Shown: positions 33,901 to 48,900, counted from the stretch's first letter. The stretch is 64,000 nucleotides of DNA from Platerodrilus igneus (GCA_036346225.1 JARFIW010001185.1:1178001-1242000); one strand, 5' to 3'. Translations and numbers: made by a program. Notes: generated from the letters alone by a model not told the origin.

Positions 33901-36900
33901 CTTCACTACCCTAGTGACTCGTGGCCGCCTCAACCAACAGTGTCAACCTCAAGTGCTGAGGTAACTACGGAAAAGAAGATCCTAACATTTGTCGCTCAAA
34001 CAGATCCAAACGTCATTGACATTTTACTAAGTCGCTTTTCATCGGTATATAAAATCCAAGGCATCGTGGCTTACATTTATAGATTTTTAAACCCATGGCT
34101 CAACGTCATACGGGTCCCTTAACAGACATTGAATTACACAATGCTCTCATGATTATCGTCCGGCATGTACAAAATGTTACATTTTCAAAGGAAATAGCTT
34201 CGATCAAGGCAAACCGTAAATTACCTAAAGGCTTGCGAAAACTTTCTCCATTTGTTGATCCACAAAATATCTCAAGAGTAGGTGGGCGCTTGACACATTC
34301 TTTGCTTTCCTATTTCGAAAAGTTTCCTGCGTTATTGCCTCAGCGGCACCGATTAACCGAACTTATCATTCGGTCAACTCATGAAAGGTATTGCCATCCC
34401 GGTGTTAATACCACAGCGTATCTTATCCAACAGAATTTCTGGATCCTTTCTATTAAAAATTCAATCCGAAATTATTTATCATCATGTCATAGATGTTTTT
34501 GTACCAAACCGGTCCTGGTAACTCCTCCTATGGGAGACCTACCGGCAGCACGTATTACCCAAACCAAAACTGCACATGGCACATTAAAACGACCTTTGGT
34601 CAAACTAGCGCCGCTACCGGTATTTTAATTTTATTTTATGTTTAGATGTATATACACATTTCTTACATGTATAGTAGTATATTATTTTTACATATTTGCT
34701 TATTTACATAGATATTTTTATTTTTGCATAGTTGGTAATATCGCTCGCTGTATTGTACCACCCTATCTTTCGTTACCTGTTTTCCTAGCAAGGTCAAATC
34801 CCATGTGATTTCCTTCACCCAACCTACTTCCCTCCTTTTCAAAATTCTATGAATTTGGTGGGCGGTATGTTACGTCATCATCGAACATTTATTGGAATTG
34901 GTGACAATAAATACTTAGTGCGGGTATCCTATAGTTTTTAGTGAAACATTATATACCGACAGTGGAAGTGCGTTGAAGAACACAGTTGCATTCGAACCCT
35001 TGCAGAAGACGGTTGTGTGAGAGCTTTCGAAAGCGACACCGACACCCAAACGTGTGTGTTATTGGTTGTCCGCGAAGCTTTTGTGTGTGAACGTTTATTG
35101 CCCACAGCGGCACAGGCTTTAAGGTATTTATACCCTTCCTTAAGTAGTTGTTGTAGTTGTTTTTAGTTATTACATAACCGCTCCACCGCCATCAGTATTG
35201 CTACAAAAGCAATTGGTCCTTCCCTATAATTAGCATATCTTATCACCCTCATTCACCCCCCAACAATCCACAGGTAGTTACCCAAAAGTTGAAGTGGAAG
35301 TACGGGAATATTTGAAAAGGTTGTAAATGAAACAAAAATATTTAGAAATGTAAAATTGGACATAACAAATTCCCCCAGCAAAATTAAAAGGTCGGGGTAA
35401 ACACCAGAAGCAACAGATCAAACAACATACTAACAGAACAGATCACAAAGAAATTTTTTTCAGAAGATAAAAAAAAAAGAATTTTATCCGGCTTGAAAAA
35501 CCACTGTATCCAAAAAAATCAAAAAAAAATTTTAGTCGGCTTGAAGAACCACTATATACTAATAGGATGCTCAAGGAAAAATTCTTCAGAAAACCTAAAA
35601 AGAAAAAATTTAGCCGGCTCGAAGAACCAGTATTCCGAACCAAATCAAGAAACAAAGGAATGTAGGAAAAAGGCAGGCATAGGGTAGCAACCACCGAGGA
35701 CAAAGATGAAATGGCCTATCACTGCATAGTAAAGTTTTCAACATCAAGGAAAGAAATTGGTTTCTTGTCAAAAACCAAAAAGTAAGAAAAGTAAACGAGG
35801 AAGAAAAGTAGCCATAACCAAAGCAAAACAATATTTGAAAAAGAGCTGGAATAAAAATATATACCGTGTGTTCCAAAAGTCAGTTTACCAAGTAAGAAGA
35901 CATGCGTATTACATACATCAATGTAAATATTTGGCCGAATTGTATATTCAGTATCTCTCGGTAAACTGACTTTTGGATCACCCAGTATATAAATACTTCG
36001 CGCTGTGGTAACAGGAAATTGTCGTAGACAGATGACCCAGAAAAACAAAGAAAGAAAGAATGCTAATAGATCGAAAAGTCAACTAAGTTGCAGTGTCCGA
36101 TAAAGGAACGGACAATCGTAAGAATAAATTTTGCATTGTCGCTACATATAGCCAATGGTTTCAGTAGCACCCACAGTTCAGGAATTTATTTCATCCAATA
36201 GGCGTTTATTATAATCAACAGGTAAAAATTTGGCCTTTAATAAATTGAAGTCTTTGCAATATGTGATATAACTTTGATGTGCTTGAAAGATTAGTAGAGC
36301 CTTCCCTGTAAGTAGTTCAGAAGTAAAAGATAAAAGTTTTTGAGTAGAAATATTACGAGAAATTTTGAGTTCATTTATACGTATCAAAAATTCAGGTAGA
36401 TATCCTTCATCAGAAAATGAGATATTTAATTTAGTAATCAGGTACCGTTTAGTAGAAGCCATAGAATTGGTAACAACGGAAGTATCTATTTCTGGTTCGA
36501 AATCCGAAGCAATAGTTTTAGCGGGTTCATTAAAAGTTTATGGGCTAGAAGCAGGCTGCTGAGAAAAATCAGAAAAGGTGACACACTTTAGTTTTTTAAC
36601 TATTGTTTCTTCATCGGAACGGATGGTTTGTAGTGCAAACAGTCACTTATCTTTTATAAGGGTTTCCTCATCAGACTTAGACACCATCAATTCACAACAT
36701 CGCTGAGTATGTACCCATAAGGACCGTAAACGTTCAAACTGATTATCAATGATATCTCCAGCAAATTCGTCAGAGGATGATCAAAGTTCTGCAAGTGCGT
36801 GTTTAATAGCCTCATGATCATCTTCAAAAGCGATGGTATACATACGCCCTTTGAGTAAATGATTGGTTTTCTTCTACTTTAATAACGTTTTAGGTGGCTT

Positions 36901-39900
36901 TACATAACTCCTCTACGTTTATATCTGGGTCGAACCCACGAAAAGATAGTTCATACTGCAGTTCCTGTTTTAGGAATCTATTTACATCCAGTCTCCATGT
37001 AACCATTATTACAAAAGAACAAAAAGAAAAAAATTTTAAAAAAATTAACCCACCACGAAGAGCAGAATAAATTATAAATACACATATAGTAAATCTAAAA
37101 ACAAAACTATTAAATTCAGTAAAGACACCACAATAGGATTAAGTCTCAAAAGCGAATTAAAATTAACGGAAGAAAGTAAATAGTAATAGTGTGCCAGTGG
37201 TTTCAACTGTAATTAGGATTACCAGTGAAAACGCAAGTCTGATAATCCGCGGTAAAATATCAGAAAGAAGAAAAGATCCCTAACGAAATGCTACACTGAA
37301 AATAAACGAAAATCTAAAACGGGTTTAATGTAAAAAAGTACGAGACAAAATATTGAGTATAGAAATAAATCGATGCGAAAAGTTAAGTAAAAAAATTGGT
37401 GCTACACTTGGAGTTTGCCAAATGTGTAACCGAAAAACGCGCCAGTCAGGCAGAAACAGGAAGGACTGCATAGTTAAGACCTGCACGAATCACGATAACG
37501 TATAAAAAGTTTAAAGAAACTTAAACGCACTGTGCTATCTACAAAAGCGGAGAGTGGGGTAGTTTGCATAGACAACGAAAGGGCGTTACCATCGAATTTT
37601 TATGGACAATAAAAACAAAAACAATTCTATTTAGGAAAGAGTTATATTCTACGGACAATTTTTAATAATTGAAATACGAAATGCGTATTTCGTATTGTAA
37701 CATGTAAAAACTAATCGGTAGTAAAAAAAACAATGTTAGGCTTTCTTATAAGCAAGCGTGTTAAGTTAAAAGTTTAAATTCAGAACCATTTCTAGTAAAT
37801 ATTTTAAAACGTAACAGGAAACACTAGCAAAGCTAATTTTGAAGCGGGTCTGTAAACTTGAGGTATCCATCGGAGCAATGCAACTTGAGTTTATCCGTCG
37901 TTCATTTGTTATGCACAAACATCAAAAGTAGATAAACAAGATTGTCTTGATATTAAAAAAAAAATCGTAACCTACCTCCATGTGTCGAGCTACTTATCGT
38001 GCACCTACATCAGCGAATGTAAAACAGCAAAACATCTTGATTCTCTCTCATAGAGGGAACGTCCTCACGGTAGTCAGGATCATTCATGTTGCGACCATAA
38101 CTGCAACAGTAGGTCTATGCAAAACAGCTAAACAGAAATTCCTTCTAGTCATTAATAACCACTTAAGAAACATACCGATGCACAATGAATATAAGCATCT
38201 CGTAGGTGTGCATCGCTCTTGAGATAATAGAATCAGCCATGCAGGAAATACATGCCAGTACGAAAAGTCGAATTAAAGTGAACCCAGTTTAGGAAACTAT
38301 ATGATAATCGATTGAAATGTTAGAATACCACGTGCCAGAGGTCACTTCTAGAATCTTAGTAATGCATAAATAGATAAGGAAACCGGCAAATTCGAATTCA
38401 GATGTCTTCGTTAATCGCATATGTAGAAAATCTATTCTATTGAAACTGACATTACTACTTTTAAATAAAGCAAGCATATCCTTTCAGAAAGCAAACGTTG
38501 CTGATAACCGAATACATTTTCAATGCTATATCAAAAATAGAGATAGATTGAGGTACTTTAAATTATACTAAATATTCTAATAAAATTCTACAGGATGTTG
38601 AACAAGCACTTATTTCAGTTGTATTGGAATGAGTTTTATAGGAACAAATCGAGTAATTAAATTGTAATGCATGAATGGAGGGCGGGGGCTTCTATAACAG
38701 GTAGTTTACACAAAAGTCAAAGTGAAAGTGTGGGAATATTTGAAAAAGTCATAAATCAAACGAAAATATTTAGAAAGGTAAAATTGAACGTAACAAGTTG
38801 TTGATAAGGAACTTTTATAGCGCTATTTAAAGTGAAAGTGCATTTAACTTACATACTTACATGAATCACTAATCAGTTTGGCTGTATTTAAATACACTTT
38901 CGCTTTTTTTGTGTTCCACTGTACATTTTTCTATAATACAGCAAATGGTTCAGATTTTATGCTACCAAAGGTTTCTGTATTTTATTATACAGGGTTTTTA
39001 GTTTTTTGAACAGTTTAAGAAAAAGACAAAATCGTATTTGTAGTCCATACTTACAATGGGTTTCATGTATTAAATTGAAAGGTTGAAAAACTTTAAACCA
39101 AATCCATAATATTTTAAAGGTTTGGTTTATAGTTTTTCTACTTTTCAATATAAGAAAAAGACAGCTTTTATTAGAGCAGTACAATTTGATAGACTTCCAT
39201 ATTATTTAAAAAAGTGATCTTGACAAATATGAAATTAAAAATTAACAGTTTTTATGTTAACAACAATATTTAACGCTCGTAAAGATTTTTTTTATCAATT
39301 TTGAGGCCAATGTAGGTTTGTTTAAAAGATAGCCAAAGAAACCTCGTTATTTTAGTCATACTTAAAATAAGTATTTTAGAAAACTGACAATTCAATATTT
39401 ATAATTTTAAATATTTAGGTTTCTGTACCTGTTGGCAATCCAAAAGAGATTAATGAAATATTCGATATAATATCGTACGATAAAGGGTCATATCTATTAC
39501 ACATGATGGCCAACTTCCTTGGCAAAGAAACATTTAGAAAAGGAGTTAGCAATTATTTAAAAGAACATAAATATAATAATGCAGAACAAGATGATTTGTG
39601 GAAAGCACTCACATTTCAAGCTCACCAAGATAAAGCACTACCCACAAATTTAACCGTTAAGACTATAATGGACACATGGACTCTTGAAACAGGTTATCCG
39701 GTTGTCACTGTCACTAGAGATTATCAGAACAATACAGCGACTTTTAAACAAGTGAGAAACTTCCTATTTGTTTCATTGCTAAAACATATATATTTAGGAA
39801 AGATATTTGCGAGATATTATTAGATTAGAAAGATCATCAGAAACTTGCTGGTGGATACCAATCACGTATACTACAGAAGAAAAACCAGATTTTAATATAA

Positions 39901-42900
39901 GACGTCCTGAGAATTGGTTGTCATGTCCACAAGAATATAACAGCATAATTAATGATCTACCAAGTAATGATAAATGGGTTATTTTTAATATTCAAGCTGC
40001 AGGTAAGTGAAAAGTTCATATTTTTTTATTTTTAATGTTAATTAGTATACTTTATTTAACATTAGTAGGTTCAGCACTGAAATTTTTTACTGATGCTTTG
40101 TAACTGCAGTTTAAAGCTTACAATATTGATGATTAACATTCTCCAAAAACATTTATATAGTAGGAAGAATTTGTTGTTGATAAAATCATTATATTAATTA
40201 AACTTAAAAGTACACGATACCATAAAATGGGGTGACGTTACGAGCTGTTGTCTTGATACACATTTAACAGATATTTATTATGATGTTTAAATTCCTTATC
40301 CATATTAAAAGATCTGTACATAATGATAGATCCTTATAAAGTAGTAAAGCCATCCATACCAGTTTAGTTTTTCCAAGGCTGTCATATAGCAGTACAGTAT
40401 AGCAGAATTCTTTTATCAAAAGCATACACTTTATTAGGTTCACGAAAATGCTTTATTAAAATATAGTTGTTGAGATTTAATAAGTTAACAAATTAGTGGT
40501 GAGTATTTTTTAAATTAATGTCACATTCTACAACTAAGGTCATTCACCATGTTTACGTCATCATACTTCTAAGTCGAAAACATGTAAATGCTGATTTATG
40601 ACATTTCATCTGAAAATTGTTTCCCCAATCACTTTAAAACTAAAAAGCTAAACATTGTCAATTTGCTTCTAGCTTGCAGTTGGAATGTTCCGAACTAGGT
40701 AGTCCAGTTGGGTCTCTTTCAAAACAAATTACATTACATCTTTCTTCAGGCTAAATCCATTCTTCTCAATTAAACTATTTAAGTGCTTTAATGCTGGATC
40801 TTTAGGCACTTTAGCAAGGGCCGTCCATTTCTGCACATATTGATCTGAATAATACATCTCTCTTGATAACTGATATATCATCACTTTACAAGTATAAAAG
40901 GAATTGGCGAAAGCGTGCCTAAATTCATTTTATAACTTATTAAAAATGTTAATAAGAAACATGATCACCTCTAAATTACTTTCGAATGCAAGTAGTTCAG
41001 TTGTTCAATGGTGAAATTTGTAGAGTTGTTGGCAGAAGATAAACATAATTATTTCAAAATTTTTATACGTATTCTAGTTTACCAGCCAACAAAATGGATT
41101 TCTGACAGTTTTCCATGCCCTCCTACTTCCCAATTACTTAACTGTTTTATTGTTGATTGAATCGACGGTTTTTTACATTCTTAGTTTAAACATCCCATCT
41201 TGTTATCGTGAGTATTAGTCATAACTGAATCTTTCTGGACCATTCATTCAGAGTTGCATTTCTTTAACTTACTTCAAAGAAGTAAGCTATTGTTTTTTCT
41301 TCCTCATTATACTTATTAAAAGATTAAATTTAGCATACTCAACTGTTATTTATAATACAAGTTTCAAGACGGCAGCAGTGATTTTATTATGCACTGCTAA
41401 TTTAAATTGCTTTTTTTATTAATATCCTCGGTAAATGCCAGTTTAATCCATTATGGTTAGATTTAGAGGAGTGTAGATTGTGATTTCGGCCATGTGAAGA
41501 TAAATTTCGTGCGCTTTGTAATACGTGTAGAAAGGAGTTTGATGTTAGTCAAAGTGCCTACAATTAGCATGGGTATTGAATGCTTAAATACAAATACAAT
41601 CTAGAGTGAGTATTATATTGTTAAAATAATTTAGGGAAAAAATTCTTGAATAATTATTGCATAACACTTCTGTTACCACACATCAAAAAACGAATCAACG
41701 CTCTTAAAGTAATTTAGAAAAGGAAATCTTGAATAATCATTGCGTAAAACTTCTTTTTACCACGCACCAAAGAACAAATCAACACTCACCCCAAAGTCGA
41801 GGATGATGGGCCATCAACTGGGGTCAAGGTGACAGAACGGTCCTACCTGCTGGAAGACGATATAAAACAAAACATATCAGGCAAAAATTAGAACCGGTTC
41901 AAAAGAAAAGCGAACTGTGGGAGAACGGAAACACCAAAAAAGGAAATTACTATGACAACAACGAGCCACTGTTGTCGTCGCTAGAACAGAATTTTTGTAG
42001 CAAACAAAGCGTTTTTACTAATAAGAATGCCAAACCATCCGAGTGTTATCCAACAGGCGATTAGACACTTGAAGCATGGATTTGTTCAATAGTTGTTAAT
42101 AATAAGAATTCAAAGCAATCGAAACGCGGGTTATCCAAATAATACATGACCTTATTTCAACTTTAATTTAATATTGGGAATTTTTCATTTGGTAATGTAA
42201 ATAGATTTGAAAGAATATTATTATTGCACGTCCTGTTGTAAAGAGGTAAAAATACAGGATAATGTTCTAAAGATTTAAGCGGGTTCTATTTGCATGAATG
42301 ATGAATTACCAGCAAAAGATATATATTTAATTTAGGCCGAAAATAAACGTAACAAACTGTTTTATTGGAACTCGGGCATACTTTAGAAACTCATGTAGAA
42401 GTATCGTAGTCCAGAAAAATTTTAAAGAAGATTTAACCTTATACATATCATGTAAGGGGAAATGCAATTAAATGCTATAAAAGAAAAGACTATAAATGAT
42501 ATCAAAACCAATAAACCACCTGCTGCTTAAATGTTAAGAACTGGTATCGAATAATTTTGAAACCAAGAAATCCAACAAAGAATTTAACTGGTTGAATGAT
42601 GGTCAGTGAAAATAAAGTAAAGACGATGGTGTTTTAATAGTGGGGAAAATTAATGATTTGCGAGTAACATTCAACAAATACAAAACTGCATAGTAAGTTA
42701 CGAAAGTGAATTAAATGGTTTTGAAAAGAAGACAAAGGAAACAATTAAAAATAAGGTACAGAATTTAAATAAAAAAGTTGTGAAAGCAGGTGCAATAGAG
42801 CTATCCAGTTGATGGAAGTATTTATGAGGGGAAAAATCCCAAATTTGATTAGAATACGGGCAGCATACGTTAAATTTGTAAAAAGTTTAGAAAAATATTT

Positions 42901-45900
42901 GAAATAACCATGTCTGAAGGGCAGAAAGCAATGTTTGAAACAAGTTGTCTGAAAGATCGTTGATTTGGTCAATATGTTTTCAACTTAGTTAGAATACATT
43001 TCAGGATTTTAAATTGCAGTGTGCGTCCACATACTGGTCACTGCGTAAACAGGAAGAAACTAGGTGTCAAATACATACATATAAGTAGGCAGGATGTACG
43101 GTACTGGTTAGAGAAAACAGTTTTTAAAATCACCTATGTCGAAGCCATAATTAAGCATTTCCTTTTTAATATCGAAAGAATTTTATTGACTGGCCCGTGT
43201 ATTAGCCAAATAAAAGATCTGTTAAGGGTTTTTGCAATTTTAAGTAGGAGAGGTATAAAGGGAAGTAGAGCGTTTATCAATAATAGGTGTGAAGGAAATA
43301 GAAATTACAGTGACAATCAACCAGTAGTTAGGGGTAGTTTCCAGCAGCATAGAGTAGAAAGCAGTAATTTTGTAAGTTTTGAGAATTGGTTTAGAGATGA
43401 GCCAAATACATGAAGTAGATGGAATAAGTGAGTGTGCTGGAAAATATAGTAGACAGAGGAAAGGCATCTACCAGCAACCAAAAGTAACCCAAGATCCAAT
43501 AGTTCGGTCTAGGAATAAGTCAACAGAGCAACTAAATAAATTATTCAAATTTTTGGAGTTTCGAAAGGAGTTAAGGGTATCAAATTCAAGTACAAATAGC
43601 AATCATATTAAGAAAATATGAAACATATAATGAGGAGGGGAATCGGTGTTAAATTCCAAAAATTAAGTGTCATTGGAAATTATTATTTCGAAGCAATAAT
43701 TGATACAGGTAGTATGGTTAGTATTATAGCAGAAGAAGTATTACAAGCTTTTCAAATAAACACAAAAGAAGTGCTCATATTACCAACAGTAGGGATTTCT
43801 ATATATGGTGTAGCTGTAAAAATAACGAATGTACTTTGGCAAAAGTTTTATTAAATGTAGTTATAGTTGATTGGATTATGCCTTTAGTTTTTAGTAATAA
43901 ATGGACATACCTGCCATCTTCGGAAAAGACTGAATATTGAAGTATCAAGTAGTGCTAGATTTTAAAAATAAACTATCAGTTACATAGCACACGATGTTTC
44001 AAGCAAAGTAAATTTTGACGGTACAATGAATGAAAAGATTAAGTCAATTAAGTTCAATATTTGTGGAAACTTATCGAAATTAAATTTACTAGAGACAGAA
44101 GGATTTTTGGGGTGTAAGGAAAATCAGGAAGCCATAGAGTTAACACAGGACAGGGATGTGCAACATGGTATTGATATTTTGAGGAACCTATTAGTTCGTG
44201 TTGATGAGGGTTGGGATAATGAAGGGGAAACATTAAGAAAATTCCAATGTGAGTTGGCCTGCTCGATTATCGAAAGGGGAAAATTTATTAGACAAATATT
44301 TCCGGAGTTATAATAGGGCGTTAACATACCTGCACACAATATCATACCATCCAAGTAAAATTGAACAAATAAAAATTAAACACAAATCTGTTTTTTCTGA
44401 CACTAGGTATCGAATGTATTTTAAAAACAAAAGAACATATTCCTTTTGCTAACCTGTCATATCTTATACCAGCGGTTAAAAGGGAGGCAATAATGGAGGA
44501 GATTAAGCGAATGTTACAAATAACATAATTGAAAGGTTTAGTTTCCCTATTCGAATCCAATCGTAGTAGTAGCAAAAAAAAGAATGGCTCAGTGGGGATC
44601 TGTTTAGATGCTAGAAAATTATATAAACTTTTGATCCTTGATTGGGAATCACCACCAACCATGAACGAGTTATTACAAAAATTGATTGAAGTGAAACACT
44701 TGACTGTTAGATCTACCCAGTGGATACTGGCAAGTGAAGCTAAATGAATGAAGTTGGCCATTATTAGCATTTTTAATTGATGGAAAGAGCTATCAATTTA
44801 AGGTACAACCTCTTGGTTTGAATGGGTCTATCACTGTGTTTAGTAAATGTCTGAATGTAGTTTTAGGACCTGAAGTTTTATCTTTTGCAACAGTTTATGT
44901 AGGCAATATTTAAAAGCATCTTCCTCTTGTGATGAGCATGTCGATCAGTTGGAAATGGTATTGACGAAACCGGGAAAAGCAGGCATGACAGTTATGGTGA
45001 AAAAGTTAAAGCTTCTAAAGGAGGAACCGAAGTTTCTAGAGCTTTTAGTGGGTGTTGAAGGAATCAAAATTGACCCTTAGAGGGGAAGATTAATCCAGGA
45101 GTTTCTAGAACCAAGAAATAAAAAGGAGCTGCAGTCATTTTTGAGTTTCTGTATTTTTTGAAATTTTTAAAGAATCATTCAGAATTTACTACAAAATTAA
45201 CCGCTTTACTGCATAGAGGAGTTAACTGAAGTTGAGGTTTAAAAGAAAGTGCGGCATTCAATAAAGGTCAAAGTTACATTTCTAGTAACGATCAAACTCA
45301 AACATCCCAATTTTAAAGTACCATTTTATATAGAAGCTGATGCTTCAGCGAAAGCATTGGGTGGTCATTTGGTCGAAATCAATGCTGAAGGAGAAAAGGA
45401 CAGTGTGGCTTTTGCTAATCAGAACTTATTGGCAGTAAGCAGAATTATATGATAATGGAATTAGAATTACTCAGTGTTGTTTTTGCTTGCAAGAATTTCC
45501 GATCGTACATTCTTGGTTTTAAAATTTATGATAGCAGATTACCAAGCTTTGGAATTTTAATTTTCTTGCAAGATCTTGAGCGATAGATTAATGCATTGGT
45601 GTCGAGTGCTGCAGGAGTATGAGATTAAGATTTATAATATAAAAGGTAAATATGATGTGGTTTTCTGTTGTGTTATGGACATACGGAAGTGAAAATCAAC
45701 AAGGCTATAGTCAAAGCACCTGTCTAGGCAAAATCTAGAAGTACTGATAATTTAAAGGGACTAGTGAAATATCTTGATAAACAACAGGAGGATGACCGAC
45801 ACATTGAGTGATGAAGAGTGAGCTGCTCAATAACTATGGGAAACGGGCAAAATTACCAAAAAAAGTTAAGAGTAAATGAAAATATATTGTTTAGAGAAAG

Positions 45901-48900
45901 TGAAAAGCGAGATGAGTAGTGGCTCATATATATTCCTTAGCATATTGTAAATAAACTACTATGGGAATACCATTTCTTTTATGGGCATTTTGGTGCCAAG
46001 AAATGTGTTGCAGTATTTAAGGATACTTACTATATACCGAAGTTGAGGTCTAGAGTAAGAAAAGTAATCGTGGGTTGTACAGTCTGATCAAAATTTAAAG
46101 TGAGTATCAATCTCAGAGTACACCTACGAAAAATATTTTGTTGAGGAAACCTTTGGAATTAGTTTTGCTAGATATATTTGGACCTTTTCCTATTGGTAGG
46201 GGTAGTCTTTTCGAAGTATGTGAAGTTTTACCCAATTAAAAAGAGCAAACGCTAAAATTTTGTAGGATAAAGTATTACGTGATTTTGTTACTAAAATAAG
46301 AAAACAGATTGGTCTGCTTTTTGGTCATGGGATGCAATTTACAAATAATTTTTAGATAGAAACAATTGAACAGATGAGGATTGAAGTCCGAAAAACTTCT
46401 GCCACCCACAATCAAATCTGATAAAAAGAATCATGCGGGAAATGGGAATATTATTAAGGACATGTCGTCACAAAAGACACACTAGTTGATCTAACTATAT
46501 AAGCTTTATTGAGGAGTTATTGATTTGTGTGGAAAAGAGTCAACTTGTTTTGCACGTTTAGAGTTTAAAGGGCACAAGATTTACTCAAGCAATAGAATAG
46601 TTGATAGGTTATCTAGACTGTATATAAAGAGTCAAAAATGGAACAAGCATGTAAATACATACTTTGACTAGCAAGCAAACGAAAAGTTAAATATGATAAA
46701 AAAGAGACGAATATCGTACATGAATTCGTAGATCCAGTGTTAGTCAGAACACATTATAAATCCTCTGCATTCCAAAGTGAGATAAAGAAATTTTTTGTTA
46801 TACGAGAGACGGATTGAAGTTTACGAACAAATACATGAAAACGCTTATGCACTTGAATTCCCAAATACTAATTAGATTAAATATACACAAAACATCATTA
46901 ATTTAAAACTTTATAAGAAGAGTGAATTAATCAGTAGATGAACAGCAGAGTATCGGCAACGTCAATTACTTGTAATTCGGCGAGTTTAATAAATATAATC
47001 TCTCAAATTAAAATGGGTGGGGGTGTTGTAATGTCAAGCAACACCATAAAATAAATCAGAACTTATAAAATTTACTTATATGGTCATCATGAACCAAGAA
47101 AAAAAAAGTAAAATTACCCAAATTTAGTTTTGGTAACATTTTAAAAACATAAAAATAAATATCAATCTAGATCAAATTTTAAATTAGGCACCCAGGAAAT
47201 ATGTTAGTTTCTAGAAAATTCCAAACTGGAAGTGTTGCAATATTACGGAATTTAGAAAATGTCCGTAAGAAACAAATAGATAGCAACTCAAAATTTTCAG
47301 AAATAATTAGAATATAAATCTAAAGTAAGATTCTGTCATTCATGGCAATATTAAAAACCGATTCATGTCTAACATTGTGCCACGTGTATGCTAATGAAAT
47401 CTTCTAGGATTCTAATTGATGGAATATGTTACAGGAACAAAGTTAGAAATAGAGAACGTCGATCAAAAAGAAAAAAGATCCATTACACAATTTAAAGGTG
47501 ATGTGAGTGCATAAGTAATGTACTAATAGTAGTAATCATTGAAGAGAAGTGTAATTAAAAGAATTAGAATCGCATTATAGGAATTTCTTACATACTTTAG
47601 CACAGGTAGTAAACAGAATGAGTTTAAAACAGCATGAATGCATAAGTTGTTATGTTTTTACCCTTCAATAGTAGTACAGCAATAACATAATTTTGAACAA
47701 AATTATACTTTACTCGCATCGCCAACTACGCATAACCCTGGGCATAATTTGTACATCCCCAAATTTGATTACGTCGGTTGCTGGCATTGATAAAGTCCAC
47801 AAAATAACACATAAGCAAGCAGAAGTATGTATGGAGATAGGTAGGATCATTTTGCTGAACTAATGCACAACCATGTCCAATCTCTTCAATAGGCAATAGT
47901 ACGGCCCCTGCTTTTAAGATGCAATCTTCCTGCAATACGGTAGTAACCCTTCCATTCCACGCTTCTCACGGTCAGCTGTGTTGACCACTTCCACATTTAC
48001 TAAACCTGAAAATGCAGGCTTATGTGGTTTACCTGCCATAAATAATGGAGCTAATGTCCTAGGGTTTGTGGGAAACTATAATCACGAAACTTACACGTAG
48101 AAACGCAAATTAAATATGGGAAACAAAGCTTTCCCATTCTGGATTTTAAAATCTTCTAATTCGAATATTAAAATAAAGTTTGATGCAGCCAAAAAGCACA
48201 ACAAAGTAATGTACTAATAGTAGTAATATTGAAGAGAAGTATAATTAAAAGAATCTAGACCAGAGGTGTCCAAACTACGGCCCGCGGGCCAAACCCGGCC
48301 CGCTAAGTAATTTTATCCGGCCCGCGGAGGGTTTTAAAACATAATGATGTTTTCGTCCAAACCTTTTCATTTCATAAAGGTATAATGAAAAACTACGTGG
48401 CCAATAAAACGAAGTTGCTGTACTTGACCAAACACAAATGTCTGTCGCGCTGCTAAGTTATAAGACTAAATAAAAAAATATATTTTGGTAACTCAAACAT
48501 AAAAGAAATTTTATACGCATGTGAATTTTGACTATAAGCAGAGTCTTATTGTTTTGTTGTAAATAAAGCATCAGCAATTTTGAGTAGTTTGCTTAAAGCA
48601 CTTAAGTATAAATAAACAAATATCGTTTTTGATTTCGATATTGTTTTCATGGAATTATTGCACGCGTACAGTAGCGCCGCCCGGGGCTGTTCCGTTGCTG
48701 CTGCGTATAGTCAGGCGCTTGTCGCCCGTTGGTGCAGCGCGAGAAGTATAGAAAATGCCGCTCCACTCCAAATGTGCATTGCAGATATGTGTTAAAAGTC
48801 TCCAACGACAGTGTCAGTGCGAAGCAGAGTGTTAAAACATTGCTACGGGTGCAGACAAATTAATGAAAAGCAAGGATCAAGATACACCGTCGTTTGTAAT

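Larger units (their letters stand above)
29280..35270 (+). mobile_element. Element C: Bel/Pao LTR retrotransposon nested in element D LTR
   Basis: 402- and 403-bp LTRs differing at about three positions, flanked by CAGGT at 29275-29279 and 35271-35275 (5-bp TSD). Gag, protease, RT and RNase H are recognisable. The integrase stops after its zinc-binding region, so the catalytic core is missing. Length 5991 bp. A young insertion of a defective copy. Confidence 0.95.
28049..38795 (-). mobile_element. Element D: Gypsy-like LTR retrotransposon with long LTRs, interrupted by element C
   Basis: Two co-linear repeats of about 1.3 kb flank an interior of about 2.05 kb (35368-37422). On the minus strand the interior starts with a Gag fossil and ends in GCTGGGGGAATT, a polypurine-like tract beside the left LTR. 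No protease, RT or integrase remains, so it is non-autonomous. The LTRs differ at many sites, so it is older than B and C. Element C and a small MITE inserted into it. No TSD could be confirmed. Confidence 0.82.
10439..39418 (+). other. 28,980-bp intron 2 filled with nested transposons
   Basis: Donor GTAAGT at 10439 and acceptor ATATTTAG at 39418. The exons on either side join as [14 protein letters not shown], a contiguous stretch in M1 enzymes. Elements A and D and a 792-bp foldback account for about 24 kb, leaving about 4.9 kb of other sequence. Confidence 0.9.
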
